Source: Reticulascus tulasneorum (lineage: Eukaryota > Ascomycota > Sordariomycetes > Glomerellales > Reticulascaceae). Taken from it: DNA of 64,000 bases. Both the position numbers and the translations under genes were made by a program. Within the stretch, counting starts at the first letter, position 1; every line of letters starts with the position of its first letter. Under the pieces are notes generated by a model, which saw only the letters and a program-made list of their open reading frames with translations, was not told the DNA's origin and did no database searches. The DNA is taken from assembly GCA_001557505.1 (NCBI GenBank), contig LSAX01000006.1:1426001-1490000 (forward strand), given 5' to 3'. This document shows positions 33,494 to 44,507 of this stretch, one piece after another.

Positions 33494-34948
33494 CCTCTTC
33501 GGGGGAAAAGCAGGAGATCAATGCATTTATTTGTATAGGCTAACTATTCTGACTGCAGCCCAACCTAGTCCATCTTTGTGTTCCCGAGCCTCTGCGGTGG
33601 TTCTTGGATTACAAAGCTTGGTTACTGCTGGGCATTGCTCAAAGTAGAACTATCCCAGCATATGGTATGACCTCAAACACGAGAAACTTATAGATTTACT
33701 TTCTCTTTCCAACCTTTAGAACTAGAATATCAAACAGTTCTGCAACATTTATAGATACCTGCCTGCCACTGCGGATGACAAGAACTATTGAACTACCACC
33801 CTCTTGTTTTTAGAGCTTCATTCAGAGGCTAAGCAACATTCTACGGTTTCAAGTTGACATCCCTTCTGAAACTTGATTGGTCTTATAGGAGCCTTTCTTG
33901 CATTCTCTCTAACCTCAATGGCTTACAACAGCATGACTCTACGGCCTTACCGGGCTTCTTCGTAGTACTTGTCCAACAGAGGATCCTGTGCGTGATAGTG
34001 GGAATCGTTTCGCTTCCAGGGTATCTGTAGGTATACATATTTTCAGCAGTGGCCGGCGTATCCGAGGGTTGGTTTGCACCGAGCTTATGGAGGACTGTTG
34101 AGCATGCAATAGTCTGATTAATCTGATGGTTGTTGGCAAGTTGTAATGGGAACATATGGGTTAGAGTTTTACGGCAGGGCGACATCACTTGGCCATATCG
34201 GCGATTCGAAGATCATTGAGGAGCCGCGAATAAAAGAATGTGATGTTCAGTTGGATATAGTGCTTAGTAGATACAGAGAAGACAATCCGAAAACAACTTA
34301 GGCAAACTCCACCCCACGTATCATACTCTCTTACTGGCCATGAGAGAGCCAAACGAGTGATTCCACAAAGAGATCCAACACAATCTGTCGTGGCCGTAGC
34401 ATCCTCAAAGTGATACCCCGTGCTGTTGAAAGAGATCCTCCCAGGAAACTCCTATAAGGCCGTAGCTCATCAAGAAAGCTGATAACAAGGAGAAAAGAAC
34501 ACAGAAAACAACGTGTACAAATTGGTTTCATTATCGCGCTTGCTGCCAATCTTGGCGTGATGAGTGTTGCGTTCGGGGGTGCTCGTATTTCTTGCGTTGA
34601 AGGGTTTAGTACAGGTTTTGTACTCAGTAGAGGCAAAAAATCCGGTTCTCTACTTGGGTGCGCAAAATACCCAATGCGAGATCCAGTCCTTCCACATCTT
34701 AGTAACGTATTCACGGTCACGTAAAATGATACGTTGACGTCCTCATTCGATGTTGAGCGTCGTAGTTAAGAGGCGGGCCAAGATGCGGTGTGCGTTTTAT
34801 GAGAGTATCAATCGTGCGATGTTCTCTGCACAACGTCATCAAGGCCAGCAATATGCATCCCGAAGATGTGTTTCAAGATCCTCGGTAAGCGTTGTTGATC
34901 TGGGTATTCTGGGCCCGTCTAACCCCGAACACCCACAAATAACGTATT
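33494..34948. other. Intergenic region, AT-richer
   Basis: About 1.5 kb between convergent genes. A minus-strand frame of 129 codons (34331-34720) lacks any recognisable domain and is not called. Composition is AT-richer than in the flanking genes. I see no repeat or RNA structure that I can support. Confidence 0.35.
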
Positions 34949-36445
34949 TCAAAGAGACGGGTCAGGCATGTCAGCGCCTTGATCGGGAGGCAAGCCATTC
35001 TGGTCAACCCATGGCTCCTGAGTAGGCTGACTGTGATGTCCAAAGTATGATTGACCAGGTTGAGAAGAGTCCGCGGTTTGATGTGCTTGAAAAAATTGGC
35101 CGCGTGAGTAGTTCTGCGGAATGTTTGTGTCATAGTTCAGCCCAGCAGGAAAATTGGGAGTTGGTGAAAGAGCTTGAGCTGGTTTTGATGAGTGTACATA
35201 ACAGGATGTCGGTCTCGTAGATAACGAGGTTGGCGCAGAGGACACAGGCACGCTCTGATGAGTGGAAATAGGCGATACGGTCCCACTCAGGTTGGCCGAG
35301 ATGTGTGATCTCGGGGCAGTGGGCGGACGAAGCGAGTTGTCGGGCGTCACGCTTGGCCATGGCCCTGGATAAGCTAGGTTGGTGGTTCCAGCAGACATCA
35401 TGGAGATTGGAATGTCCTGCTGCTGCAAGTTGAAATCGTCCACGATCTCTTGGGGGTGCTGATAAGTGAACACAGGCGGCTGCTGTCTCAGTTTTGCGTC
35501 CAGTGTGGGGCTCACGATGATGTCGGCACCAGCGAAGTCGAACGGTAGTACAACTATACTGGCAGTGGTTGTAAAGTTATCCGACATCGATGACTTCAAC
35601 AAAACCTTGAGAGCCAAGTAGTGAACGGTGATGGGACCTGCAACATTCATGATCGGTTCATGTCTTCCGGGGGGGACAATATGGATGGTCAAGCCAAGCC
35701 GCATCGCCGCAGACCAACCAATGGTCGTCCGGAGACTGGTGGGGTCAGACATCGCTTCCAAAATTCTGGACTGGTTGCCATTGCCAAGAGCGATGATAGG
35801 ATATGTTGGAGGTGTTGGCTTTGTTGCTGCTACAATTTGTAGGGTTTGTGGCGGATACGGTATCGAGGGACCGACTAACATCATGGTATTGAATGTAGAC
35901 GAGTACCCTGTCTGCATCGGAAACTCATCAGTTGTATTGAAATCGTTGGCTACCATGAGCTGGGGTTGAGGGCGGCCTAAGCCAGGCCGAAAGTTTTGTA
36001 TTTGGCCTTGTTGGTAAGCTCTAGAACTCCCTGGGGTAGTGGCATTGCCTTGGCGAGAGGCACGATATGGGCGTGGAAGGCTTTCAGGACCGTTCAATGA
36101 CGAGTTCATGTCAGAAACACTCTGAGCTTGTGCAAATTGCTCTGCACCGCGGGGGTTGGGAACATGGAATGGTATGGGGCCTTGAGCTGTTGCGGTATTT
36201 GGAGCAAGGAGAGTCGTATTTCCGACTCTTCGGGCGTTTGGCATCAGTAGGCGTTGGTTCCCAGCGTTGTGGTGCGCCGTCGATGGCGATGAAGTGAGTG
36301 TATCGCCTTGTGTTTGCTGTTGTCCCCCGACACCATTTGGGGCTGTCGGTCCTCTTTCTGTATGTTGCCCAGGCCAAAGACGGACGCGAACTGCTGCAAC
36401 CGAGGGAGAATCGCAGTTTTCGGTAAAATTTCGCCGGGACGCCAT
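34949..36445 (-). CDS. Disordered protein with degenerate retropepsin-like core (pair 1)
   Basis: No named family is recognised. It is a single exon of 498 residues. The first ~190 and last ~150 residues are Pro/Gln/Ser/Asn-rich and look disordered. A core at roughly 200-335 reads like a retropepsin fold. A strand TYPIIAL comes first, then ILEAMSDPTSLRTTIGW where an active protease has a D-T-G-A/S turn, then AAMRLGLTI, as in the usual 'kkLgL' helix. A strand pair around ITVHYLALKVLL follows, then VLPFDFAGADIIVSPTL at the place of the '(Y/A)D(V/I)ILG' second loop. The catalytic D-[ST]-G is missing, so proteolysis is unlikely. The start at 36445 is the first ATG of the frame; an upstream exon cannot be excluded. 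It is divergent from the Trp-tail gene at 38802, and the same arrangement recurs at 40.6-44.5 kb. Confidence 0.66.
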   Translation of the reverse strand: MASRRNFTENCDSPSVAAVRVRLWPGQHTERGPTAPNGVGGQQQTQGDTLTSSPSTAHHNAGNQRLLMPNARRVGNTTLLAPNTATAQGPIPFHVPNPRGAEQFAQAQSVSDMNSSLNGPESLPRPYRASRQGNATTPGSSRAYQQGQIQNFRPGLGRPQPQLMVANDFNTTDEFPMQTGYSSTFNTMMLVGPSIPYPPQTLQIVAATKPTPPTYPIIALGNGNQSRILEAMSDPTSLRTTIGWSAAMRLGLTIHIVPPGRHEPIMNVAGPITVHYLALKVLLKSSMSDNFTTTASIVVLPFDFAGADIIVSPTLDAKLRQQPPVFTYQHPQEIVDDFNLQQQDIPISMMSAGTTNLAYPGPWPSVTPDNSLRPPTAPRSHISANLSGTVSPISTHQSVPVSSAPTSLSTRPTSCYVHSSKPAQALSPTPNFPAGLNYDTNIPQNYSRGQFFQAHQTADSSQPGQSYFGHHSQPTQEPWVDQNGLPPDQGADMPDPSL

Positions 36446-38801
36446 GCGCTCTTATAGATTAGAAGAACGTATGATGCCCCGCGCAGGAGTATATCGGGAG
36501 TTGTTGTAAGTAGGCTTAGGAGCGAACTTGGAAAGCGCTGCCATGCTAGTCGACAGCTCCGATGCTCTAGGCGCAAGTCTCGGAGGAATGGCTGACTCGG
36601 TACTAAGAAGATAGTAATGAGAGAACGAGGCAACCCTTGACACTTTGGTCTGCATGAACAGAATAGAGGCCCGGCCTCTGAGAAGGGAACGAACAACAGA
36701 ATATGTAATCTCAACAAGAGACCAGAATCCGAACCGTTGTCGTGGTAAAGATAGCAAAGAAGAGGAGCGGTGCTGGAAGTTGTTTAAGGAAGCTGGGGAT
36801 GGGGCTCTACGTATGTACCTGGACGGTCAGGCCCGTCGATATTCAAGGGAAATAGGTATGCTCGGCCTTTACATCGAACCTGTGGCCATCAGGACGTGAA
36901 ATTGATGATTGAAGCAGAGCAAGTGAGAGAGCCACGGCTCAATCTGGTGCGTGGGCGAGCATCACTGTGGGCCAGAAAGAGCCTACCCTTGACCGGTCTT
37001 AACATACAAATGTCAAGACGTGGCATACGTGATCAAAATTCCATCCCACCCCAGCCCAATGGCCGCCCGGTGAGTGAGAGCCTCACTAGTGGGCGTCCGT
37101 GAGGGGCTTCGCTGCGAGGCAGCCAGACGCCTTGTTATGGCTGAGAAGCCGTCTCGTTCCATTGGTGGTTGTTGCATGACGGTGTGCGCCATTGTTAATA
37201 CATTTACGTTGCTGAAGGCGAAGCAAAGAGGAAACATCAAATCCATAAATGATCAATTTTGTTGTCTCCATCAGAATCTCTGGAGGTCACGATGTCTTTC
37301 CATTGTTGGAGAGCTGAATATGTGTGTAGTACAACAGCTGTCACACAACCCCGTGTCTTCTTATGTATGTACGGACGTCTGCTTCAAAAGTCTTGTCCTC
37401 TGCCAAGAAACACTACAACAAGGGTTTATTAAGCGAGAGCTGCTGAACCAATAAAATTGCTGGACTTTGTTGGTACGGTACTTCTAAGATATAGCGATAT
37501 AAGCCACTAAACCCCACTAAAGAACAATTATAATCACAAGGGCTTTACCAATTAGCTCAAGCTCTACAGGGCTCTCATATACTATAAGAATAGTCAGATA
37601 ACCACTATTTCTTAGCACTTAGGTACTTCACATCAGACAGGGTTAACCGGCTTTACTGACAAGGGTATCAAGAGTGGCGTCTTGGCAGAGGACATGACTT
37701 TTGAAACCGACCTCCGTAGTCCGTATGTATTTAATTAGGTATTTAGAGATAGCGGGCGCCCCGCTGTTTCTTAAGGCCCATGCCCCCCGCCCCCCGCGCC
37801 CGTGCTGCTAGATCAGATTGAGTTCTAGCCCCCACGCTAACTATCTTTTCGGTAAACAGGGGTCTGCCCCACTTCTTGGAATTGTTGGCATCCCTTTAGA
37901 GGATTATACTTATTTGATGCATGAAGCCTCCAGTCCAAGACTTGGGTATCGTCCGGATTATCCCTACAGCTTTTAATGCACTTCTCGTAGTCACCTCGGC
38001 TCATCAACGTTGACGTCAACTCTACGAAACAATTACAGTCTGGTAGCTCACATGTACATTGGTCAGCAGGATTCAAACACAAACTACGCACGACGTACAT
38101 AGGAGATGGCTTGATTGCCCATATCCCCTGGGACCTTGGCTGCCACTCATTTTCCCAAGGCGTCTGCCCGCTCTGACTGTCCAATACGGAATTCCAATTC
38201 AATTGTAATTGTAATTTTATGCAGCTGATAGGGCCCCCCCGCGAACCCGCGGACCTGTAACATAGCTTGGAAACATATCTTCTCCCCACCGAGGCCGCCT
38301 CATTTGCCTTTCTAATTACAGCTCAACCCATACGCACGTATAAGACCCGTTGACTGACGGTGATCCGGGCGTCCCCTACTGGTGGGAGGACATTGACATA
38401 CGACCATAGACTGCCCCGCTGTTTACACTTGCTTCATGTCATTTGAGCCTGTCAAGCGGCAAATTTAAGTACATTGTTATAAAGCATAAGTGTCAGCCCC
38501 AAAAGATTAAACTCTGTTGGCTGTGGGACCATCGGTGAAGCCTATGATAGCATTGTCTCCTCAAGAAGTCCGGAGAGCCACATATAAAGAACTCCCTCAT
38601 CATCTCACTACAACTGTTGCTATTCTTTGCTTCCGTTACCTACCGAGCACATATTCTGTGAAGCCTCTATGCAGACTTCGTCACCGCTCACTCTCCAGGA
38701 GTGGACCACAGTTTATCTGACGTATCGTACGTTCGTTTATCCTGATAACATCATTCGTCATGGAGAATCGCTGATCTGTCATCAACACACAGCCTGTAAG
38801 A
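36446..38801. other. Intergenic region of pair 1, with AT-rich tract
   Basis: About 2.4 kb lie between the divergent genes of pair 1. The part from about 37440 to 37760 is AT-rich with few open frames, which could be a decayed transposon or a repeat mutated by RIP. A minus-strand frame at 37837-38289 contains a cysteine-rich run (CTCELPDCNCF) but no signal peptide, and is not called. G/C-only stretches at 37785-37800 and 38229-38240 interrupt it. Confidence 0.35.
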
Positions 38802-39506
38802 ATGTCCACATGTCCCCGGACAGAGGTATATCAACCCGGCAACGAACTTCAATGGCGGCCATACAACAACTCAGGCCCGGACTTATATCACGGGCTCAAA
38901 ACTCGCCTACCACATCCTTATAATGCTCTTCATAGCGTACCGCCCATACCTCGCGCGGATGAATCCCATATAACACACCAACTCATGCCCCCGCCGTTGA
39001 CCGGGAAGGAAGGTTATTGCGGTAGTACCGATTCTTCATCATCTGGCTCCGGTTCAACCCAGCAGTCCCAAGAGCATGATTCTGCAGCAACTGATGTGTC
39101 AAGTCCCCAGCTTGAACCAGCTGTACTAGCAACGTGCCATAGCACAGAGCCTTTCCTCGTGCTCAATAACGAGACTTCCATTCTGCCGCACTGCGGAGAA
39201 CCTCCTCGGCATGCTGGCCACGAACCGATCATGGCCATTCTCCAACCAGAAATAGATCCCCGAAGTTATGCACCCCGATCCTCTACTCTTCAACAATGCA
39301 CCTGCAGTTCTCAAACCGAGTTTGGTCATGAAAGCCCGATATCAGATTCGGCCAAGCAAGTTGATTGGACCGATTCAAGTGCCTCACAAGACTTCTATAA
39401 CGATCCGGGCCACTTATTTTGGACCTGGGATCGGAAGGAGCAGCTATGGTTCCATCGGGATATCGAAACAGGGGAGATACTATGGTGCCCGAGGGAGCTA
39501 GATTGA
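38802..39506 (+). CDS. Disordered protein with Trp-rich WW-like C-terminal tail (pair 1)
   Basis: No named family is recognised. It is a single exon of 234 residues from ATG 38802; upstream exons are possible. Most of the protein is Ser/Pro/Gln-rich with no structure I can name. The last 38 residues are different: DFYNDPGHLFWTWD, then WFHRDIETGEILW, and CPRELD at the stop. The aromatic block and the W-x(18)-W-x-P spacing resemble a short WW domain, a proline-peptide binder. The same tail ends the plus-strand protein at 43983-44507 with 22 of 38 identical positions by my count, again finishing at LD, so the tail is under selection. There is no signal peptide or membrane segment. Its divergent neighbour at 34949-36445 is Pro-rich and could offer ligands; this is inference. 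Confidence 0.67.
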   Translation: MSTCPRTEVYQPGNELQWRPYNNSGPDLYHGLKTRLPHPYNALHSVPPIPRADESHITHQLMPPPLTGKEGYCGSTDSSSSGSGSTQQSQEHDSAATDVSSPQLEPAVLATCHSTEPFLVLNNETSILPHCGEPPRHAGHEPIMAILQPEIDPRSYAPRSSTLQQCTCSSQTEFGHESPISDSAKQVDWTDSSASQDFYNDPGHLFWTWDRKEQLWFHRDIETGEILWCPRELD

Positions 39507-40604
39507 AGCAGCATGGACTCAGAAAGAGGGGCTGCATTGGTGGGGTTTCTCAGCAACATGGCGAGGCAGGTATCGCACTAAGCTGCCGAAAAGAACTTAT
39601 AGACTTATCTTCTGACCAGCGGGCAGCGTACATCCGCTTAGACTGGATTTTACTAAGTTATCTGGCTTGCTCTCTTCTTCTTCTAAACATGGCTGCATAT
39701 CGGTGTGTCTTTTAGCGAGGGAACATGGGGGGGCAGGTGTTGAATTATACTAGTATTGATCTTGATAGGTGTGTTGGCGTTGTTTATTTGTATGGCGAAA
39801 GCTAAAGATTGTTAAAGCACGCTGGAGAAGAAATAATATCACAGTTTAGTGGCCACATAAGTGTCACCCTATGCAGTCGGCTTTCACCGTTTCAGTCATA
39901 ATGGGATCACCATGAATGCAGAGTAGAATGCAGAGTAAGCGATGTAAAACACCAAGGGTCGTTCACAAGTGAACCGAGGCACATAAGGGATAGTAACCAA
40001 ATCGCTCGTCAGCGATCACTCATAAAGCAACCGCTCTGGCTCTAAGGCGATGACCAACAGGTAGCCCAGGACAAGTAATGTCATGAAATTCCCAAACAAG
40101 CTTGAGCACCACGAAGCCCAAGCGTAGGAACCATCGTAAGCGGTGAATCATGATTCCAGTTCACCACCCGGTTCCAAACCCAAAACCCAAAACCCAATAC
40201 TCAATACCCAATACCCAATATCCAGTACCCAGTACCAAAACCCTACCTGGCCATGCAGTCCTCCCAAAGCCTATCCTAATAGAGCTCGACGGCTATGGAG
40301 CCGGTATGAGTTGCCTTTTTCCCTTGCCAATCCATTTCCCATACTCTACACTGAGTGAAAGTCCGCTAGGTGCCATGCCCATTTTCCAGGAACATCAAGC
40401 AATAGTAACACAACGACAGAACACTGTCAATATCCTCAACAGCCTAGTACTAACAACGTATTTTGGGAGATTCATGATCCCCACTTATGGTACATTACAT
40501 GAGATGCAATATCCAACAAGGCCGCATGGACAATTCGATGCGAGCATTGTCGCCGGGGACCGACGAGTCGCTCCTCGATCAGCATCACCAGGCTCGCTTG
40601 ACGG
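39507..40604. other. Intergenic region between the two gene pairs
   Basis: About 1.1 kb between the end of pair 1 and the end of pair 2, with convergent genes on both sides. It holds the CCCAATA-type tandem repeat listed separately. No gene is supported. Confidence 0.4.
40174..40246. repeat. Imperfect CCCAAAA / CCCAATA tandem repeat
   Basis: About ten imperfect 6-8 base units run from CCAAACCC through CCCAAAACCC and CCCAATACCC to CCAGTACC and end at AAAACCCTACC. Units drift gradually from one end to the other, typical of a minisatellite made by slippage. It recalls telomere-type C-rich repeats but is not the fungal CCCTAA unit. Confidence 0.85.
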
Positions 40605-41767
40605 TCAGCTCATCCATCCATTGGAATCAATTCTCGAGCTGTGAGAGCTGGCTGGCTGAGCATAGCTCGAAGCATAGGCTCCCGTCATGTTGAAAGCCGA
40701 CAGGCGTGCCGGGTCGTTTGGCGTAGGATGCAAGAATGTGGCGTTGGACGGGCCGGCATCTCCACTACCCCTAAGGGGCGCAACTGGGTCCGAGGGCACT
40801 TTCGAATGGCAGGAGAGAGTATCGAATGCCATGTGCGAAGACGGAGTGGGAACGGATGATTGGGGAGTCCAGTAGCTGTAGTTTGTGAAGTTTGGAGTGG
40901 CTAGCTGGCTGGCTGAGGCTGACATATGACTCGGAGTCGGGTAGTTGCATCGGGAAGTGCCCGCACCGGTGTGAGCCGCATTCGTGGAACCAAGGGAACC
41001 TGTGGAACACAAAGTCAACTTCATCGGATTTTCTGAATTTGCAGAAAGGGAAATAACTTACCTCCCATTGGGATGTCAGAGCCGGCAACCGCCGGCATCT
41101 TGCCCATTCGGACAAGTTCATTGTGGTTGCCTGCACCAGAATCCCTTACTACCATGGACTCGAGTTGGCGCTTTCGTTTCTCCCAGAACAATCTTCCCAA
41201 AAACAAATCAACATCTCTGAAAGGGCTCATCCGCTCCAGGATCAGGACGTGGATCGTCATCTCCGGAATGCCTGCGTAGAGTCCTTTGACAACCATGGTG
41301 GTATATCTCCAAGGATACACCACACCGATCGGGGTTTCATGTGGGCGTCCCTGGTGGCTAGGTGGTAATGGGAATGTAAGAATGTGCAGCTGTATGACAA
41401 GGGAAAGAGTCACGACGGAGTATTGGCCTCTGTGTCGCAATCCGTTGACAGCTTCATAATCGCCGTTGCAGTTCTTGATTCCGATTGGAAAGGGTCGGGA
41501 TGCACCCCGGCTGCCTAAAGTTCCTGATTGGTCCAGGCGATATTCGCCTCCAAGGTAAACTTGTTCTTGTCTTAACGTATTGGGTTGGTCTCTCTCTTCT
41601 TCTTGGGTAACAAGAAACTTTATTTGCGGTGCCACGATTGTACGGCTTGGCCCTGGCTGACTGCCCAACTCCGTACCAGTCGTGTCGCCATTACCATTAT
41701 ATTGGCTTAAGTATGACTCAGCGGGGTACAACGGTATTGGATCACTATCGTTTTCGCCGCTATCCAT
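40605..41767 (-). CDS. Disordered protein with degenerate retropepsin-like core (pair 2)
   Basis: No named family is recognised. Exon 1 (41767-41062) and exon 2 (40999-40605) join over a 62-nt intron (GTAAGT..CACAG) to give 366 residues. The core at about 95-225 again follows a retropepsin layout. A strand RPFPIGIKN comes first, then YEAVNGLRHRGQYSVV where the catalytic turn would be, LVIQLHILTFPLPP, a strand around RYTTMVVKGLYAG, and HVLILERMSPFRDVDLFLGRLFW, close to the classical 'YDVILGRDFL' loop. No D-[ST]-G is present, so a protease function is unlikely. The C-terminal third is Ser/Thr/Pro-rich (YPTPSHMSASASQ and similar). Similarity to the protein at 34949-36445 is weak and mainly of pattern. 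Start 41767 is the first ATG; an upstream exon is possible. Confidence 0.66.
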
Positions 41768-43982
41768 ATTGTTGTCGGTACTGGGGGGTTGAAGGAGTTA
41801 CCCTTGTTGATCGTAGCTCTAGCTCGAACGACGGGGGACTCCTTAGGCACGGTATACTTCTAGAGCCTAATGAAGCTGAATATGCTGTTTGCACCCACAG
41901 GGCTCTGTCCGCAGAGATTGTGCACAATAGTGGGTGCCCAGTTCAACCAGGATGGAGTGCTGCGTCGACGCTTGTATGCCTCTGGGCAGTACAAGGCATG
42001 CGCAGGAGGCCAGACTGTGAAGCCAACAGGTACGGATTCGGTCCAGTAACTAGACTTTCTCGGTGTCCTCTGTTTCGCACAGTCGTTGAAAGCTGTTCGG
42101 GTAGAGAATGGTGATTCGCTTGGTTCTCGTCGTCTTCGTCGACCCCATGTAGGTCAGAGTGACCGAGTCCCTGGAATCCCACTCTGTAAGCAAGGCGATA
42201 CCTAGACAACTTTCTGAGCCGAACCGGGAATTCCTTACGATAAATGCCTAACTGCATTACGATTCCAAACTGAAAGTCGTGTAAATGGGCTCGGGGGTCG
42301 AGGCTGGAGGCTCAAGTGAACAGAAGCAAAGTGTATTATAGATGTCGGCCGATTTTGTCCATGCTATGGATGAGAGCAGAGAGGCGCATAAGTACAAAAA
42401 TAAAGCGGAGCTTCGTGGGATCTCGAGGGTAATTCTGGAACTGGGATTTGCTGCTGATTATACGAGTGTTTGGGCAGCGCAGCAATCAACGGTTCTTTTG
42501 CTGCCCAACGAGGCCATGTCCAACCCTGGAATATGTACTCGTACCAAACGCAACAGTAGGTGCATTGCCATAGGCATACTGCTTAGCTGGTTTTCCCATG
42601 CACGTTTTTAAGCCTCTCTGAGGCTTTCAATCGCTACTAGAACCGCAACAAGCTCGGGAGGCTCACAGTTACAACTCTTGCAAGCAATCGGGGGGCGTTC
42701 TGTCCAGCCACGCATCGATGGACTCCGCCAAATTGGTCTCGCGGGAAGCTCCCGATAGCACCAGAGAGCACCAGAGAGTCTTTGGTAGGCAAGTGGCGGT
42801 GGGGGGAAAAATTGGATCTGACGCGAGAGCGTAGATGCCTTCATTTGCCTTACATCGGTCACCCAACGAAAGTGGTCCCTGAAGGAGCAGAATGCGGATT
42901 GAGAAATTGGAATTTTGACGGCAAGGCCTCCAAAGCAGGGTTTGCGGAAGCTAAGTGGTATTCGACATGCTGGGAGAATAATGTTTTACAACTTGCGGCG
43001 GAGGTGAAGAGAGTCGAAACCTCATGGGCACAAGGTGGTTTAGAGTAGCTCGTCAACTTACAATTCACATGCAGGCCGCGCCACCGCTTTGCAAAACACC
43101 TGATCACCAGCGTTACAAAGCCCTAAACGGGTTACCCTGGCTGACCGCATTGGAGCAGAGCTGTTTCCGCAGACCCGGAGGTAGCTTTGCTGGACAATCT
43201 GCCTGCCAATCAAAAGCAATACGGGGCGATTAGGCGGACTGGCGCGGGGTTTTTGCTATCCTATCACTCCTTTCCACCTTTCCGATTATTTCCTTCTCGG
43301 GCGCCCAATTCCAATCGTGGTTCGCTTCATTAGCTGGTTTGAGAAGAGTTTTCGAATAGCGCAGGTGGCTTGCTGCAGAGATGGAGCCCCACCGCCTCGG
43401 TCATCCGCTCGTCCAAAGTTTTCGGACCTACACCAGTCTACCCTCAGGCATTGTAGGGTTTCGCATGCCCATTGGACAATTCAGTCCTCGGCTTTGGATA
43501 AGCATCACCTCGTGAGGCCGTATAGGATTGCCCTGAAAACGCTAGGTTTTGGTCAACGGAAATCCTCGGGCGTCGGGATAGGCTCTTGCAATAGTAAGGC
43601 TGCTGCCATGAGTGGGATTTAGGCCTGGCCCTGAGTGATTTGAGGCCATCAACATGTATAAAGCCGTTAACAAAGATATAGGTCATAGGCTAGTTGGTAT
43701 GCTCTTTCTTGCCTTGATAGCCACTCGATTTATCTGTTCCGTTTCAATTGGCTCCAGCTCTAAAACGAAGCGCTCGCTCTTGACGTCAGAAACGCATCAC
43801 AACATCCACCCCCTTTTCTTTGCGCACTTGCTCAATACGAGCGAGTGAGATCAGCCAATTCAGTATGAACTCAAATATCCCACAGATCCATCTCGCTGTT
43901 TACTCAATTCATGCCTAAGGGGCCAGATGCCAACGTCCCACTCTCGAACTGCGTCCCCATTCCATCGGCCGAGACCTGAACA
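41768..43982. other. Intergenic region of pair 2
   Basis: About 2.2 kb between the divergent genes of pair 2, nearly the same length as in pair 1 (2.4 kb). Open frames up to about 160 codons exist but show no domain, signal peptide or conserved ending. I could not see by eye any sequence shared with the pair 1 intergenic region. Confidence 0.35.
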
Positions 43983-44507
43983 ATGAATGGGGAAGAGCCA
44001 CCCAGCTTTCCTCTCAACGAGAGGGAATTGAGCATGCGAGCGGTGCCGTTGCGTGCCCAGAGACATCATGAACACGCCGAGCGTACCAATTCATCCGGAG
44101 GCTCCTCCTATCACCGGGGGTGCTCTAGGGGGGCTTCTTTAGTATCATCTCGACGACCAACGGCTTCTACTCGGGCCACGAGCCACCACCAGTCCTCCTG
44201 GGACCGTGAGAGAGCCAAGTCCGAGAAAGGTGCATCGGGCACGCAGACGGTCGAAAGGCGGCCAGAACCACATGTCAAGGGTATAGGAGAGCAGTTCAGT
44301 TCGGAAGAGAGACGGCCATTAGAGTTTGACGAGCAGCCTCTGCCGTACAATCAAGATATCATTCCCGACGCCGACTGCCCGGCCTATAGAGACTTTAAGA
44401 GTGACCCGGCGCACCGATTCTGGACATGGAGTGAAGGAGAACAGCAATGGTTCCACAAGGATCAGGAGAGTGACGCTGTTCTCTGGGCGCCCCTTGAGCT
44501 AGACTAG
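43983..44507 (+). CDS. Disordered protein with Trp-rich WW-like C-terminal tail (pair 2)
   Basis: No named family is recognised. It is a single exon of 174 residues from ATG 43983, in a good context (AACAATGA). Residues 1-130 are polar and charged, rich in Ser, Arg, Glu and His, and look disordered. The C-terminal 38 residues run DFKSDPAHRFWTWS, then WFHKDQESDAVLW, and APLELD at the stop, matching the end of the protein at 38802-39506. Outside the tail the two proteins share only a biased composition, so the tail is the conserved functional part. There is no signal peptide. It is divergent from the retropepsin-like gene at 40605-41767, repeating the layout of pair 1. It could be a small adaptor that binds a partner through the aromatic tail; this is inference. 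Confidence 0.7.
   Translation: MNGEEPPSFPLNERELSMRAVPLRAQRHHEHAERTNSSGGSSYHRGCSRGASLVSSRRPTASTRATSHHQSSWDRERAKSEKGASGTQTVERRPEPHVKGIGEQFSSEERRPLEFDEQPLPYNQDIIPDADCPAYRDFKSDPAHRFWTWSEGEQQWFHKDQESDAVLWAPLELD

Noticed and set aside
34331..34720. Minus-strand frame of 129 codons with a hydrophobic stretch
   Set aside because: No signal peptide at the start, no motif, and an AT-rich setting.
37837..38289. Minus-strand frame with a cysteine-rich run, possible small secreted protein
   Set aside because: No signal peptide, start region not gene-like, and it lies beside G/C-only and AT-rich tracts.
40174..40246. Interstitial telomere
   Set aside because: Units are CCCAAAA and CCCAATA, not CCCTAA; better described as a minisatellite.
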